From NCBI GenBank assembly GCA_022695795.1, contig MU404064.1:248001-312000 (forward strand): a stretch of 64,000 nucleotides of DNA, written 5' to 3'. This DNA is from Biscogniauxia marginata (taxonomy: Eukaryota; Ascomycota; Sordariomycetes; Xylariales; Xylariaceae). Both the position numbers and the translations under genes were made by a program. The notes under the pieces were generated by a model. It had not been told where the DNA came from. It worked only from the letters and a program-made list of their open reading frames with translations, and searched no databases. This document shows, one piece after another, positions 10,854-20,862 of this stretch; position 1 is the stretch's first letter, and every line of letters begins with the position of its first letter.

Positions 10854-11809
10854 CGATAATCTCGTACCGATATTCAAAAAGGAAAAAAAGAGATGAAAGA
10901 AAAGAGAGCGAGAGAGAGGATACATGATCTTCAACCAACGGACAGGCCCTTGCCTATTTATTCACATATACCCCCGGCAGTTATTACCCTTCTTCAGACG
11001 GCTTTCTTGGACGGTAATGGCGTCCACTCACTTTCGGTTCACAAAAAAATGCATTTATTCAGAATGCATACTGTGCCCCTTTAAGCCATTCTGCTTCAAA
11101 TCGCCTAGCACATAGCATGGCATGGACATTCCACCCATCTCCTGCCGTGGCCAAGAGTTTGCCAAGGCGGCTTTCTTTTGTACAATAGTTTTTTATAATG
11201 CATAGCGTAGCATGTAGCATAGCATCCAGTAGGCGTTTTGGAGGCATAGGGGTAGGGTAGGGTGGGGGGGAAGGGGAAAGGGGAATAACAGTCAATTAAA
11301 CAAGACGAATCTAGACCGTTGCGGTTTCCATCGTCACCCAAAATCTTGAGCTGCTACTACTTTGACCTGAGCTGTGGTGAGCCTTGTTTCTGTCAACGGC
11401 AACAGCCATGCAGGGATATTCTGGGTTCCCTGTTTCGGCTCATGCACCGTGTAGGCTTGTGATTTCCAATCCATTCAACACCTGTTAGATATCTTGCGGG
11501 AGCACGATTACAAGCAGGAACAAAAGAAGTTGTATGCGGGTTGGTTCTATTAGTGTCTAGTGCACTGAGAAATCTAAGTTAATGTCAAATCTGCTAACTC
11601 TTCGCAACTCTCCCGCAGGCAAGGTAATCGAGAAGCTACTAGCAAACCGGAGGACGGGGGTGTGGTGGTAGTAGCGGCGGAGGAGGGCCTTTTTCCCCGA
11701 AACACAGATGGGAACCTCAACTGAGTCCTAGGGTATTAGCTTCTCGCGCTGCGGGATTGATGACAGAAATAAGCATCACTGATAAGTAGGATGCATAGAT
11801 CCGATAGCT
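10854..11809. other. Convergent intergenic region
   Basis: It lies between the 3' ends of the membrane-protein and histidyl-tRNA synthetase genes. It contains several near-repeats of TAGCAT at 11107-11232 and G-rich runs at 11243-11283. No coding frame was supported. Confidence 0.5.
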
Positions 11810-13460
11810 TCAGAGAGTCTCCTCTGATTTGATCCAGTCCGCGAAGGGTTGCTCCACCCCGAGACAAATAAAACGAGTTTGTCTCTTGTGTTCAGCTCCA
11901 TCCTCCATCCTCGCCGGTAGCCTTAAGCAGTGGCTACAGGAATTATATTCCCGTTTAATTGCAACGACTGCCAGGAGCTTTCGCACTTCCTCGACCAGAT
12001 CGTCTCTAGAGACTAGTTGGCCTCGATCCTTCTCACCCTTTTCGTCTTTCTCATCCGTTTCCTGGTGGCCAGCCTGCTGCGCAACCTTCAACCTGACTTG
12101 ACCGGCTGCCAGTTCGTCCTGACCAAGGATGACAGTGAGTGGTCCGTTTTCGGAAGCCTTGAACTGTGTAAGCAGCCTCGGCTTCACCTTGGCGGAAAAA
12201 TCAGCCCGGATGCCGGCATCCCAGAGTTGACGGGCCACCGCCATGCGCTCAAGGAGAAGTCCATCGAATTCATTGCCGCGGCCAGCCGCCATGACGTATA
12301 CATCGGTCTCACGAGTCAGGTCAGGAGAGCTCTTTTCCCTTCCTGGGTATAGGATAGTAAAGATGCGGTCTACCCCAAAGGACAAGCCGACACACGGAAT
12401 AGGTTGCTTGCCATACATACCCACGAGGGAATCGTAACGCCCGCCCGCGGCAATGCTGCCAACCTGACTAAGTTGACTCGCACCAGAATGACCGGGCCGG
12501 TTTACGCTCGTGGGGATAACCTCGTATATCAATCCAGAGTAATAATCCAGGCCTCGAGCCAGCGAAAGGTCGAAGGAAACCTTGTCGATGACATCCATAA
12601 CCTCCAAATACGAAATTAAAAGATCCATATCATCAATTCCCGCTTTCACATTCGCATCCGCACAAAGTTCTAAGTCAGACTTGAGAACGTCGATCATTTC
12701 GCGCATGCTGCCGCTGCGCCTTACATATTCACCAATTCGGTCCGCGACCTCGTCTCGGAGACCTTTCTCCTCGACCATTTCTCTCTTTACCTCGTCCCAG
12801 GTCGCCTTATCGAGTTTGTCTACCGCAGAGCTGATACTACGAATCTTTTCTTTAGGAACGCCGGCAACCGTAAACAAGCCGTCCAAGATACGTCTGTGGT
12901 TCAGTTTTATAGTAATATCGATTTCGAGGGCCGTAAATGCCTCAGCAACAACGCGCAAGATTTCAGCGTCGGGGATCATCGAGTCATAAACGCCAGCAAT
13001 ATCGAAGTCACACTGATAGAACTCGCGAAGTCTACCACGGGAAATCGCAGGTTGATCTCGCCGGTACACCTTGGCGATCTGGTAGCGCTTGACTTGCTTG
13101 ACGCTGCTGTTCATAGCCAGCCAGCGAGCAAACGGGACGGTGAGATCGTATCGCAAGGAGCAGAGCTCGCCGCCTTGGTCCTCTAGATCATATATGAGAC
13201 GTGAATCCTCGCCGTATTTTTCTGAGAGAATATCTCTCCGTTCGAAGACGGGCGTATCCAAGGGAATGCCGCCATGACGCTTGAAAACATCGCTTATCGT
13301 CTGGCTTTTGATGATTAGCAGAAGAGTTGACTGCACAAGGCTAGGGTGCGTACAGGATGTGGTCACGCCGGAGTAAGTCTTTACCAGCCCAGTCGCGAGT
13401 ACCCTTCGGCGTCTTGAGTTGAGCGCCCGGACGAGACGGCGTGACGTCTTGAGTTGCCAT
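11810..13460 (-). CDS. HTS1: Histidyl-tRNA synthetase
   Basis: Two exons, 13354-13460 and 11810-13304, separated by a 49-nt intron (GTACGC...AAAAG, CTAAT branch). Splicing gives 533 residues. Exon 1 encodes the start [16 protein letters not shown] of class II HisRS. Exon 2 continues with motif 1 ([19 protein letters not shown]), [10 protein letters not shown], the HisRS signature [15 protein letters not shown], and motif 3 [10 protein letters not shown]. The C-terminal anticodon-binding domain follows. The enzyme charges tRNA-His with histidine. A tail of about 45 residues after LLAVV, with four cysteines, has no counterpart I recall and may be an unrecognised 3' intron or a lineage-specific extension. 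The ATG at 13460 was chosen because it is in frame with the conserved exon-1 residues. A second ATG at 13483 lies in another frame that stays open across the unspliced intron. It is divergent with TFIIB. Confidence 0.95.
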
Positions 13461-14038
13461 GTCGCTTCCCAGATGCGGGGCAAGCGTGAGAGATGCTCGT
13501 GAAGAGTGCAATGGGGTTTTTATTTAGGCATACATGGGAACTATTCTATGTCTAGTTCAGGTATCTTCAGCTACTCGACCCTTGACCCTTGACCCCTACC
13601 TGCTTGAACCTTACCTAAGATGTGCAGTAGGCCAACGCCACAGTACGGAGTCGGTATAGAGATGTAGAGGTACTGTGGGATGGTTGTTGTAGTGTAGGTA
13701 CGTACCTAAGTTGTCATAATGATGTAGGTAAATCTAGTGTAGCTAGCGAACCTAAGGTCTGAATTTAAGTGGCCAGTGCTTACGCCACCCCACAGTACAT
13801 AGGTAATGTACAGTACAAAGGTACCTAGGAACATATGAACAATAGGCTTCTTAGGTAAGTGACCCACTACGTGCCCTTTGGTCGAACTTTCTAGGCAGGC
13901 TTTGTTGTGTACATACAACCCTTGCCTGACCTTTTCTTCGCTTACCTCACTTTCTTTCCTCCATCAACCACTTCATCAACTCTACTGCTCACCCATTTTG
14001 TCGCCTCTCTGCTCGTCATCCTTCACACCACCGTCACG
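13461..14038. promoter_or_regulatory. Divergent promoter region of HTS1 and TFIIB with TACCTA/TAGGTA cluster
   Basis: A 578-bp spacer between two divergent housekeeping start codons. Positions 13550-13870 contain repeated TACCTA, CCTACC, GTAGGTA and AGGTACCTA hexamers on both strands. The last 120 bases before the TFIIB start are pyrimidine-rich, as in many highly expressed fungal genes. Confidence 0.5.
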
Positions 14039-15118
14039 ATGGCGACTCCCGGAGACAACCCGTTCCTTCCCCCTGCGAATGGTCCCTCCGCGATTGGCGG
14101 TGATGACGCCAGACCGTGGGAGGAGAATCTGAACCAGATCCTCACCTGTCCCGACTGCAACGAGTTCCCGCCCAACCTTGTCGAAGAGTTCTCCTCCGGT
14201 GACATGGTCTGCGCCTCATGTGGCCTCGTCCTGGGTGCTCGCATAATCGATACCCGTTCCGAGTGGCGTACTTTCGCGAATGACGACCAGAACAACGACG
14301 ACCCCTCGCGTGTCGGTGACGGTCCGAATACCCTTCTCAACGGCGACCAACTCGAGACCACTATCGCATTCGGAGAGGGCTTGCGATCGCGAGAGCTTCA
14401 CCGTGCCCAGAATAGATCCACCCAGGACAAAGCCACCAAGGCCCTACTGAACGCATATCGCGATATCGGGAACCTTTGCGATGCCATTAACATCCCAAAG
14501 ACTACCCAGGATTCCGCGAAGCACATGTACAAGATGACGGACGACGCCAAGATCCTGAAGGGAAAATCTACCGAGGCCATCATTGCTGGTTGCATCTTCA
14601 TTGCATGCCGCCAGTCCAAGATTGGCCGGACGTTCCGCGAAATCCATGCCCTTACGAAAGTTTCGAAAAAGGATATCGGACGGACGTTTAAGGTGCTAGA
14701 GAAGTTCTTGCAGGAACACCGCGACAAAAACACGACTGGATCCTTCATGCAGCCTCTTGAGCCCGTTCAGAACACTAATTCCACCAACGCTGCCGAGCTT
14801 TGTGCACGATACTGCAGTCAGCTACGGTTTAACAATCCTCATCTGATCGAGAAACTCTCAGTCGAGCTGTGCGACAAGTGCTCCTCTGTTCCGGATCTCG
14901 CCGGCCGATCTCCTCTGTCCATCGCCGCTTCTAGCATCTACATGATATCTCACTTGATGGGTGATCCTCGAAGTTACAAGGCTATCGCTCGCGTGGCTGG
15001 TGTTAGTGACGGCACTATCAAGACTGCCTACCGCTTCCTTTGGGCTGAGCGTGAGAAAGTCACTGATAAGGCCTGGCTTGATAAGGGCGGCCGTTTGGAC
15101 CTCTTGCCTCCTAATTAG
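14039..15118 (+). CDS. SUA7: Transcription initiation factor TFIIB
   Basis: An uninterrupted frame giving 359 residues from ATG 14039. The N-terminal zinc ribbon uses C37, C40, C58 and C61 (CPDC...CASC). The B-reader/linker segment SEWRTFANDDQNNDDPSRVG follows directly and is highly conserved in TFIIB. Two cyclin-like repeats then follow: the first includes KGKSTEAIIAGCIFIACRQ, the second AGRSPLSIAASSIYMISHL. TFIIB bridges TBP-DNA and RNA polymerase II at promoters in the nucleus. The frame extends upstream to 13907, but that part is a pyrimidine-rich leader without conservation, so the MATPGDN start is preferred. It has no intron. It shares a promoter region with the divergent HTS1 gene. Confidence 0.96.
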   Translation: MATPGDNPFLPPANGPSAIGGDDARPWEENLNQILTCPDCNEFPPNLVEEFSSGDMVCASCGLVLGARIIDTRSEWRTFANDDQNNDDPSRVGDGPNTLLNGDQLETTIAFGEGLRSRELHRAQNRSTQDKATKALLNAYRDIGNLCDAINIPKTTQDSAKHMYKMTDDAKILKGKSTEAIIAGCIFIACRQSKIGRTFREIHALTKVSKKDIGRTFKVLEKFLQEHRDKNTTGSFMQPLEPVQNTNSTNAAELCARYCSQLRFNNPHLIEKLSVELCDKCSSVPDLAGRSPLSIAASSIYMISHLMGDPRSYKAIARVAGVSDGTIKTAYRFLWAEREKVTDKAWLDKGGRLDLLPPN

Positions 15119-15780
15119 GGCTCTGGAGACAAAGAGGCCAAGCGAGCAGCCCGGGTAGCCAATAAGCAGGCCAAGCTGCGGGAGATTGAAGTTGGGCTGA
15201 CCAGGCTCTCTATGTAAACCCCCCAGGAAAACTGAAGAGGCTTCGAACGACGGAGCTAAGTGGCAATCTTCCCTAGGGGTGGTAGCCCGGGGGGCTTTGA
15301 GGCCGGCATTGGGTCAGCAGTGGCTGCTTTATCCCAATTCGGATTTTCAATGATACCATTGTCTATCACTTTTCAATGGAAAGGGTTTCTTTTACTGGAA
15401 GAACGCTACGTGTGTGCCGCAGGGTGGTTCCATTGGCTGCCGTAGCTTTCTTCCTTGGCATCTCATCTGTTTTCGACTTTACTGTCGCCCCGGTCTCGTA
15501 GCTCTTGGAAAATAGAGCTCCGTGAATTTTTCGCTCCTGCATTCAACTTTCTCTTTCGAGACTACCCCGGCATCAACATCTCGAGCCATTCTACAGATGT
15601 GGTGGAGTTGTTCGACGGTGGGGAGCGCGTGGGGTTGAGCGTATTCGCCTGATATTGATATAGACTGCAATATTTCCAAGACGATACAATGCGCACTGAT
15701 TGCAGGCAAAAATTGGTTGGTGGGCAGGTATTACACTTACAGTAGTGGCAGGGTTCACGTGGTTTATATACAGCACGGCG
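15119..15780. other. 3' flank of TFIIB
   Basis: Should carry the TFIIB 3' untranslated region. Only short frames without features were seen. Confidence 0.5.
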
Positions 15781-16016
15781 TTCTGGCTTTCGCGTTATGN
15801 NNNNNNNNNNNNNNNNNNNNNNNNNNNNNNNNNNNNNNNNNNNNNNNNNNNNNNNNNNNNNNNNNNNNNNNNNNNNNNNNNNNNNNNNNNNNNNNNNTGT
15901 CTTTCGCGTTATGTCTTTCGCGTTATGTCTTTCGCGTTATGTCTTTCGCGTTATGTCTTTCGCGTTATGTCTTTCGCGTTATGTCTTTCGCGTTATGTCT
16001 TTCGCGTTCTGGCTTC
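15781..16016. repeat. 14-bp minisatellite GTCTTTCGCGTTAT interrupted by an assembly gap
   Basis: Seven perfect 14-bp units run from 15899 to 15996 and an eighth unit (15997-16010) ends in TCT instead of TAT. One unit-like copy (GGCTTTCGCGTTAT) precedes the gap. The sequence TTCTGGCTT flanks the array on both sides. The unit contains CGCG and no stop codon in any phase, so artificial 14-residue periodic peptides appear in several frames; no gene is supported. Confidence 0.95.
15800..15897. other. Assembly gap of 98 N
   Basis: 98 undetermined bases inside the minisatellite. 98 equals seven 14-bp units, but the flanking units are out of phase by two bases across the gap, so the stated length is probably an estimate. 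Confidence 0.98.
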
Positions 16017-18930
16017 CTTCCGGTCTTGTATTTTACGATCTTCGCTCTGGTGTTAGGATCGTAGATGCAATTCCACCCCATATGAAAAACAAATTCATAT
16101 TCCAGTAGTTCACCGTGCTATACTAAGGTGATTATGGACAATTTATTGAGTTTGTGCAATTTTCCGTGTCATCTTTGGATTACCCCTTTCTACCTTATAT
16201 ACCCCATTGTCCCCTCCCTTACTCCTAAGGTAAGTGTCTCTAGTTTCATTCGTCATGCTCACTCATTGCGGCAGCTGCTTTACGCTACGACTTGTTATTC
16301 GCATATTTCTCGGTCTGTCTCCCTTGACAGAAAATAAGACTAATTCACAAACGAGATCATATGTGTACCTATGTATTGATAGATCATGATAAATGATAAC
16401 ATGAATTATATGATACCCCTCTATCTCTTTTTAGAACGTCGTTTGTTTTGAATATACCAACACCCAGTAATTAAGGGATAACTGACAGCCTTTCCGTGGA
16501 TGATTCCAGAGTAAGAGCAAACAAGTTCAAATACATCCAACAATACGGAGCAGGTGAGGCAAACAAGGGTTGGCCTATTGTCGTCATTAGCTAAGTCCCA
16601 TTATCGTAAACGAGCTCATTGCTTATCTCTACCACATCCGGGTTGTCACTAACCCCCGAAGAAACGCCTCCACAACACCAAGGCGATAGAATTCAACTGG
16701 TCGCGGGCCCCCAGCTGCTCCTCGCGAGTTATCACCTCGTACCTATGGCACCTTCCGCGTTGGATGTTCGCGGGCGGGTCCCGGAGCACACGTTCGCACT
16801 TGTTCCGGCCCGGGCCTCGGCGCGCGCAACCCCGGCGTGAAGTCACGACCGCGAAACCCCGATCCGTCGCGCTCGGTGTTATGGGGTCGGATATGAGGCC
16901 AGAATAATAGCAATATATTTTATCAGGTCGAGCCTTATCCTTCTAAGTCCTTCTTCCCTACGTTCGACCTGATTCCCTCCCATATATATAGGGAGAACAG
17001 TGCAGCATACTTTATAGATACCTCCGGGACCTAAAGTCCGAATACCTTCTCCATTCCAGCCTAATATACCGTATGCCTCCAACCTGCATTCCTGCCCTAC
17101 CTTCTCGTATGACCAACTGCCGGATGACCCTTTTGCATATGCCCTGCATATCCTCATGACACTCGGTGCACTTTCAAGATGATATGGCGCGTTGGGAAGG
17201 TGTTATTTCCAGGGGCCACAAGAAAACTCCCCAACCTCGATGGGTGATATAGGGGTAGAAAGGGATCTATCACAAGTGCGCGTCGATTTAGTACGCGCGG
17301 CAGATCTTGAGGAGAAGCTCCGGGGGTATTAGGGGGAAGTATGTGGGATGGTGAGCCCGAGCACGCCTTTGGTGCTGGGCTGGGAGGCTGGGGGTGTGGT
17401 TCAGTTGATGAATCCATACCCTAGTGGTAGCGCTCTGGTGAGTTCGACATACCCCGTCTGAGGCATGCTATAAGGGGTAATGAAGTAACCGAACAAGATA
17501 GATGTCGAAAGTACCGTAGATATAGGGTTTATGGTATGACATATCATAGAGTGATAGCAGGTCCTTACTATACATAGCCCTACATAAGCTCCTATCTTTT
17601 CCGGTTTTCCTCTAGCCTGCCTTAGGGAAAGCCATTACTCTTCTTGAAGGCTGTCGCGGCCTAATAAAGAACCTTCTTGATTGTCATCATGCAAAACCTT
17701 ACAAGAAATACTCTATCAGTATTTTCCCTTTCAGGATTAACGGCTACCTCCAGTGTCTTGAGATGCTTAGGGTAATTAGGGGGGTTGGCTGGCTTGAAAT
17801 ATTATGGGGGATAGTATTTCATGTGGAGGATCCCCATGGGGTACGTATTATTGTGATAGTTGGTGCCCTTTGCTAACAAACGTAGCGATAACAAGTTATG
17901 AGTATCGATCTTCAGGACTCCCGGCAGCTGTCCAGGTATGAGTCTATGCTATTGCTTGTTCAGTATGAGGTAGGAATCAACTAAGCAAGTGGAAAAGAAT
18001 GTTTGTTACCAGAAACAGACATAGTGTGGTGAAGAAAGGGGAGGATGGGGGTAAACCTGATTTTGGATTCAAACAAGGCATTTCAAAGTAGACCAACTAA
18101 TAAATAGCACAGTGGGTACCAAGGCTGCTATTCCATATTCGATTGAATTTCACGACTACATTGCCTAGATTATTCTTGTTATATATCCTGACTATTTCGG
18201 CAAGGTACCTAGGGGGCCTAGGAGACAGTAAGGTATTATCAACATCACAATAAAGAATGGTTCCTTCTCTAGGCAATGGAATATAATACAGATCTTCAGG
18301 GGACTAGAATATATTTTTCTAGATATTAAATATATACAGCTCATTCTCTATCGAGGACCCTTTTTATCATCCAAGTCACCAGATACGTTAGTCTGTGTAA
18401 AAGCACGTTGCTCAGTATCTTATACCTAGGTAGTTCTAGTAACGTGCTTCTTTTTTAAGTCAGCCTTTGGGAACGGTTGCCGTCTCAATCGGGTATTTCT
18501 CATCTCCAGAATGACGGCGCGGGTGAATTTTCTAGACGCGACTACTTTACGCACGCACAACATAAATCCTAACCCAGCCTCGAATTTTTTTTTTCTCAAC
18601 CACTTTCACGAGGAGCAATTCCTCGCAGAAGAACTAGCATCTTGCAGGCGCCACACAGGCAACTTTTCTACCTACGGTTAGTGTCTAGCCTGCACAGGCT
18701 ATTTTATGATACTATCACCATCCCTCAATTCACTCACCCCAATTTCTTTGTACCCTAAAAGAATTCACCGTGTAAACCATTTCTCATCCTATGGACCTTC
18801 CTTGATGCCCCAAAATACTGCGCCGCTCGTCATCAATAATCACGAATTTGTCAAGCTAACGCCAATCTCCTCCCAGGCATTGTCAATTACCTCTACGTTT
18901 CACACACAAAACTTGCGCCGCCTGTCCAAG
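16017..18930. other. Long AT-rich intergenic region with a short GC-rich island
   Basis: About 2.9 kb without a supported gene. Positions 16660-16880 form a GC-rich island with CCCGGG and CGCGCG motifs between AT-rich sequence, but neither strand gives a recognisable protein. The rest is AT-rich with scattered stops in all frames and could be decayed mobile DNA. The last 300 bases hold the promoter and leader of the 2EXR-like gene. Confidence 0.45.
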
Positions 18931-19608
18931 ATGGAGTCGCAGCAGAAACAGTCCCCGTTCTTCAAGATTCCGCTTGAGCTGCGCAGAAATATATACAATA
19001 TGCTTGTCCCTCCCATGAACCTCAACGGCCACCGTGTTTGTGGTTCAGAAAAGCTCAAGCAACCGGGCCGACTGGCCGACTACCCGCCTATCATGCACAC
19101 CTGCAAGAAGGCATTCCGCGACGCCCGTCCCGTCATGTGCAGAGAAGTATATATCACCATCGAGGGCATCACGTGGGACGTTGTGACATTCATCGGATTC
19201 GGCCGTCTCTACCCCGAATATCTGCACACCCTTTCAGTCGTCTACCACCTCAGCAGCCAGCGTCCCGGAGTCCCTGAGGCTCTAGAGTGGATTGCCGCCC
19301 GGGCTCCGTTCCTCAAGGACGTGCGCCTCAGCTTTCAGAATCACCCTCGCACCTGCAACGACACTACCTTTTCCGGCATTAGCCCGGTGGAATGTGAGAC
19401 AGTCATTGCCCGGCGGGAGGCGAGAAGGCTCCGCTACATGATTCCGCTCCTCTGGTTCATCGACAGCATCAAGGGCCTCCAGAACCTCCGCCTTGACGGC
19501 ATATATCCGAGGAAGACGTTTGTCCGGGCCGTCAAGGAGGTCCTGGCGAATCGGGACCAGAAGGTCAAAATACTTGCTCGCCCCTCGGAATATACGATAG
19601 ATGAGTAA
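18931..19608 (+). CDS. 2EXR / F-box-like domain protein
   Basis: A single exon of 225 residues from ATG 18931. The N-terminus FFKIPLELRRNIYNMLV is the FxxLPxELRxxIW/Y-type helix that opens fungal 2EXR (DUF-type, F-box-related) proteins. A PPIMHTCKKAFRDARPV segment follows, matching the usual L..tCr.iR.Ea motif. The remainder resembles the leucine-rich, alternating segments of such proteins (LHTLSVVY, LKDVRLSF, LQNLRLDGI). F-box-like proteins of this type are expanded in Pezizomycotina and may recruit substrates to SCF ligases, but no partner is known here. The frame is open upstream to ATG 18706, which would add 75 poorly structured Ser/Thr/Pro-rich residues. I prefer 18931 because the domain begins ten residues later, as in relatives. 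Confidence 0.75.
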   Translation: MESQQKQSPFFKIPLELRRNIYNMLVPPMNLNGHRVCGSEKLKQPGRLADYPPIMHTCKKAFRDARPVMCREVYITIEGITWDVVTFIGFGRLYPEYLHTLSVVYHLSSQRPGVPEALEWIAARAPFLKDVRLSFQNHPRTCNDTTFSGISPVECETVIARREARRLRYMIPLLWFIDSIKGLQNLRLDGIYPRKTFVRAVKEVLANRDQKVKILARPSEYTIDE

Positions 19609-20862
19609 GGGGGGGGGGAACTGGGCCAGCATGACAAATGAATTGTCTGTCTATCCTCAGTTGCAACCAGCCGGCTTTCAATGATGCTCTTGGACATATG
19701 AGATTTCTCGATTGCAGTCATTCACTCGTCAAGTAATTATCACCAGCCTTAGCCATTAGCTGATCAGGAACTCGGGCTAACGGTACTATAGTACGATACG
19801 GTCCTCATTTTGTCACAGGTCTATTGCGATCGATACTGTGCGAGGCTTGCCAGGTAAGAAACACCTTATCAAATCAGGGCCATGCTAACAAATATTGTTA
19901 CAGTACTCAGCTCCGCTGTAATCGGTTCTTGGCATGTCGGATAATGGTACATATACCAGTAGGGTAGAGCAGAGGCATTTTTCGTCATACGAGGGGGGCA
20001 TCATGATTCGGGTGGTTTGTTTTGTTGCCGGTCAGGGGCACTTTATTGTATGTTGTAGGGCAAATTGACATTCGGTTTCGCTGTCCCTGCTGCGTCTCCC
20101 TTCACTTGTCGTGAATGATCCTACATATCTCCCTAAAGTATTTACCTTGTGGGTAAGTAGTTGTTAGGTCACATTCAGCAGTATACCGACGGAGGGCTTC
20201 ACATACACGCGTGGGGAGGATCCTCGTGGCTACCACCTATCCAATGGATAGGAGCAATTATTACCTACCTGGAAGCTAGCAATCGTTACGTGCTCTTATT
20301 ATCACTAACGTCTCTCCATCTGTCACGATGCCGGCACAGTACAATTCGAGTGATAACGCTGCTATTGTTGTTGTAGCGCAAAGAGCTAGAACTGTAGATA
20401 CGTGGCGAAGCGGCCATCATGAAGCTGTCGTCTATATCCGTCTGAGTTCCAAATACAAGATGATTGAAGCTTGGTAAAGGTTCGATCTACACTAAGAAGG
20501 CAGAGTCTGGATAGAGGTGTCACAGGAACCTTCTACCTACGGGAAACCACGAATAACGGGAGCTAGCACCTTGGGTGGGTAGGTACCTACCTAACACTGT
20601 TCAGCGCTATGGTCAACCGTAGAAGACATGCCGTCATCAAGAATATTACCTACCTAACCTAAGCTTTCCAAGGTCGCTGCGACTTCCTCGCCTCGACCTT
20701 TCTTCAACCTCCAGGCACCATCAACAATTCAGGCTCACTTTAGGTCGAACTTTACGTGTAGCTGCCAAAGACTGCTAAGGTTCTTCCTCCGAAGTGCATT
20801 CCTCTCCCCCCATCCCATCACCCATCGTCACGTACACTTCCTCCTGCTGTCAGCCCCTCGTT
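19609..20862. other. Intergenic region, promoter of the cysteine-rich gene
   Basis: No coding frame was supported. Positions 20570-20660 carry a cluster of GGTAGGTACCTACCTAAC-type motifs, and a pyrimidine-rich leader precedes ATG 20863. Confidence 0.5.

Noticed and set aside
13907..14038. N-terminal extension of TFIIB by 44 codons
   Set aside because: Pyrimidine-rich leader with no conserved residues. The zinc-ribbon protein starts naturally at 14039.
15781..16016. CRISPR-like array
   Set aside because: The 14-bp units are directly adjacent without spacers and the genome is eukaryotic. It is a minisatellite.
15700..16108. Periodic 14-residue peptides over the minisatellite
   Set aside because: They arise in every frame because the 14-bp unit has no stop, and they cross an assembly gap.
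16649..16846. 65- to 73-codon ORFs in the GC island
   Set aside because: Both strands are open only because of GC richness. No motif supports either.
17400..17460. tRNA-like boxes (TAGTGGTAGCGC ... GAGTTCGAC)
   Set aside because: Spacing and stems do not fold into a cloverleaf. At most it is a degraded fragment.
18706..18930. 75-codon extension of the 2EXR-like protein
   Set aside because: Unstructured Ser/Thr/Pro-rich sequence. The domain begins right after ATG 18931, as in relatives. It is kept only as an alternative.
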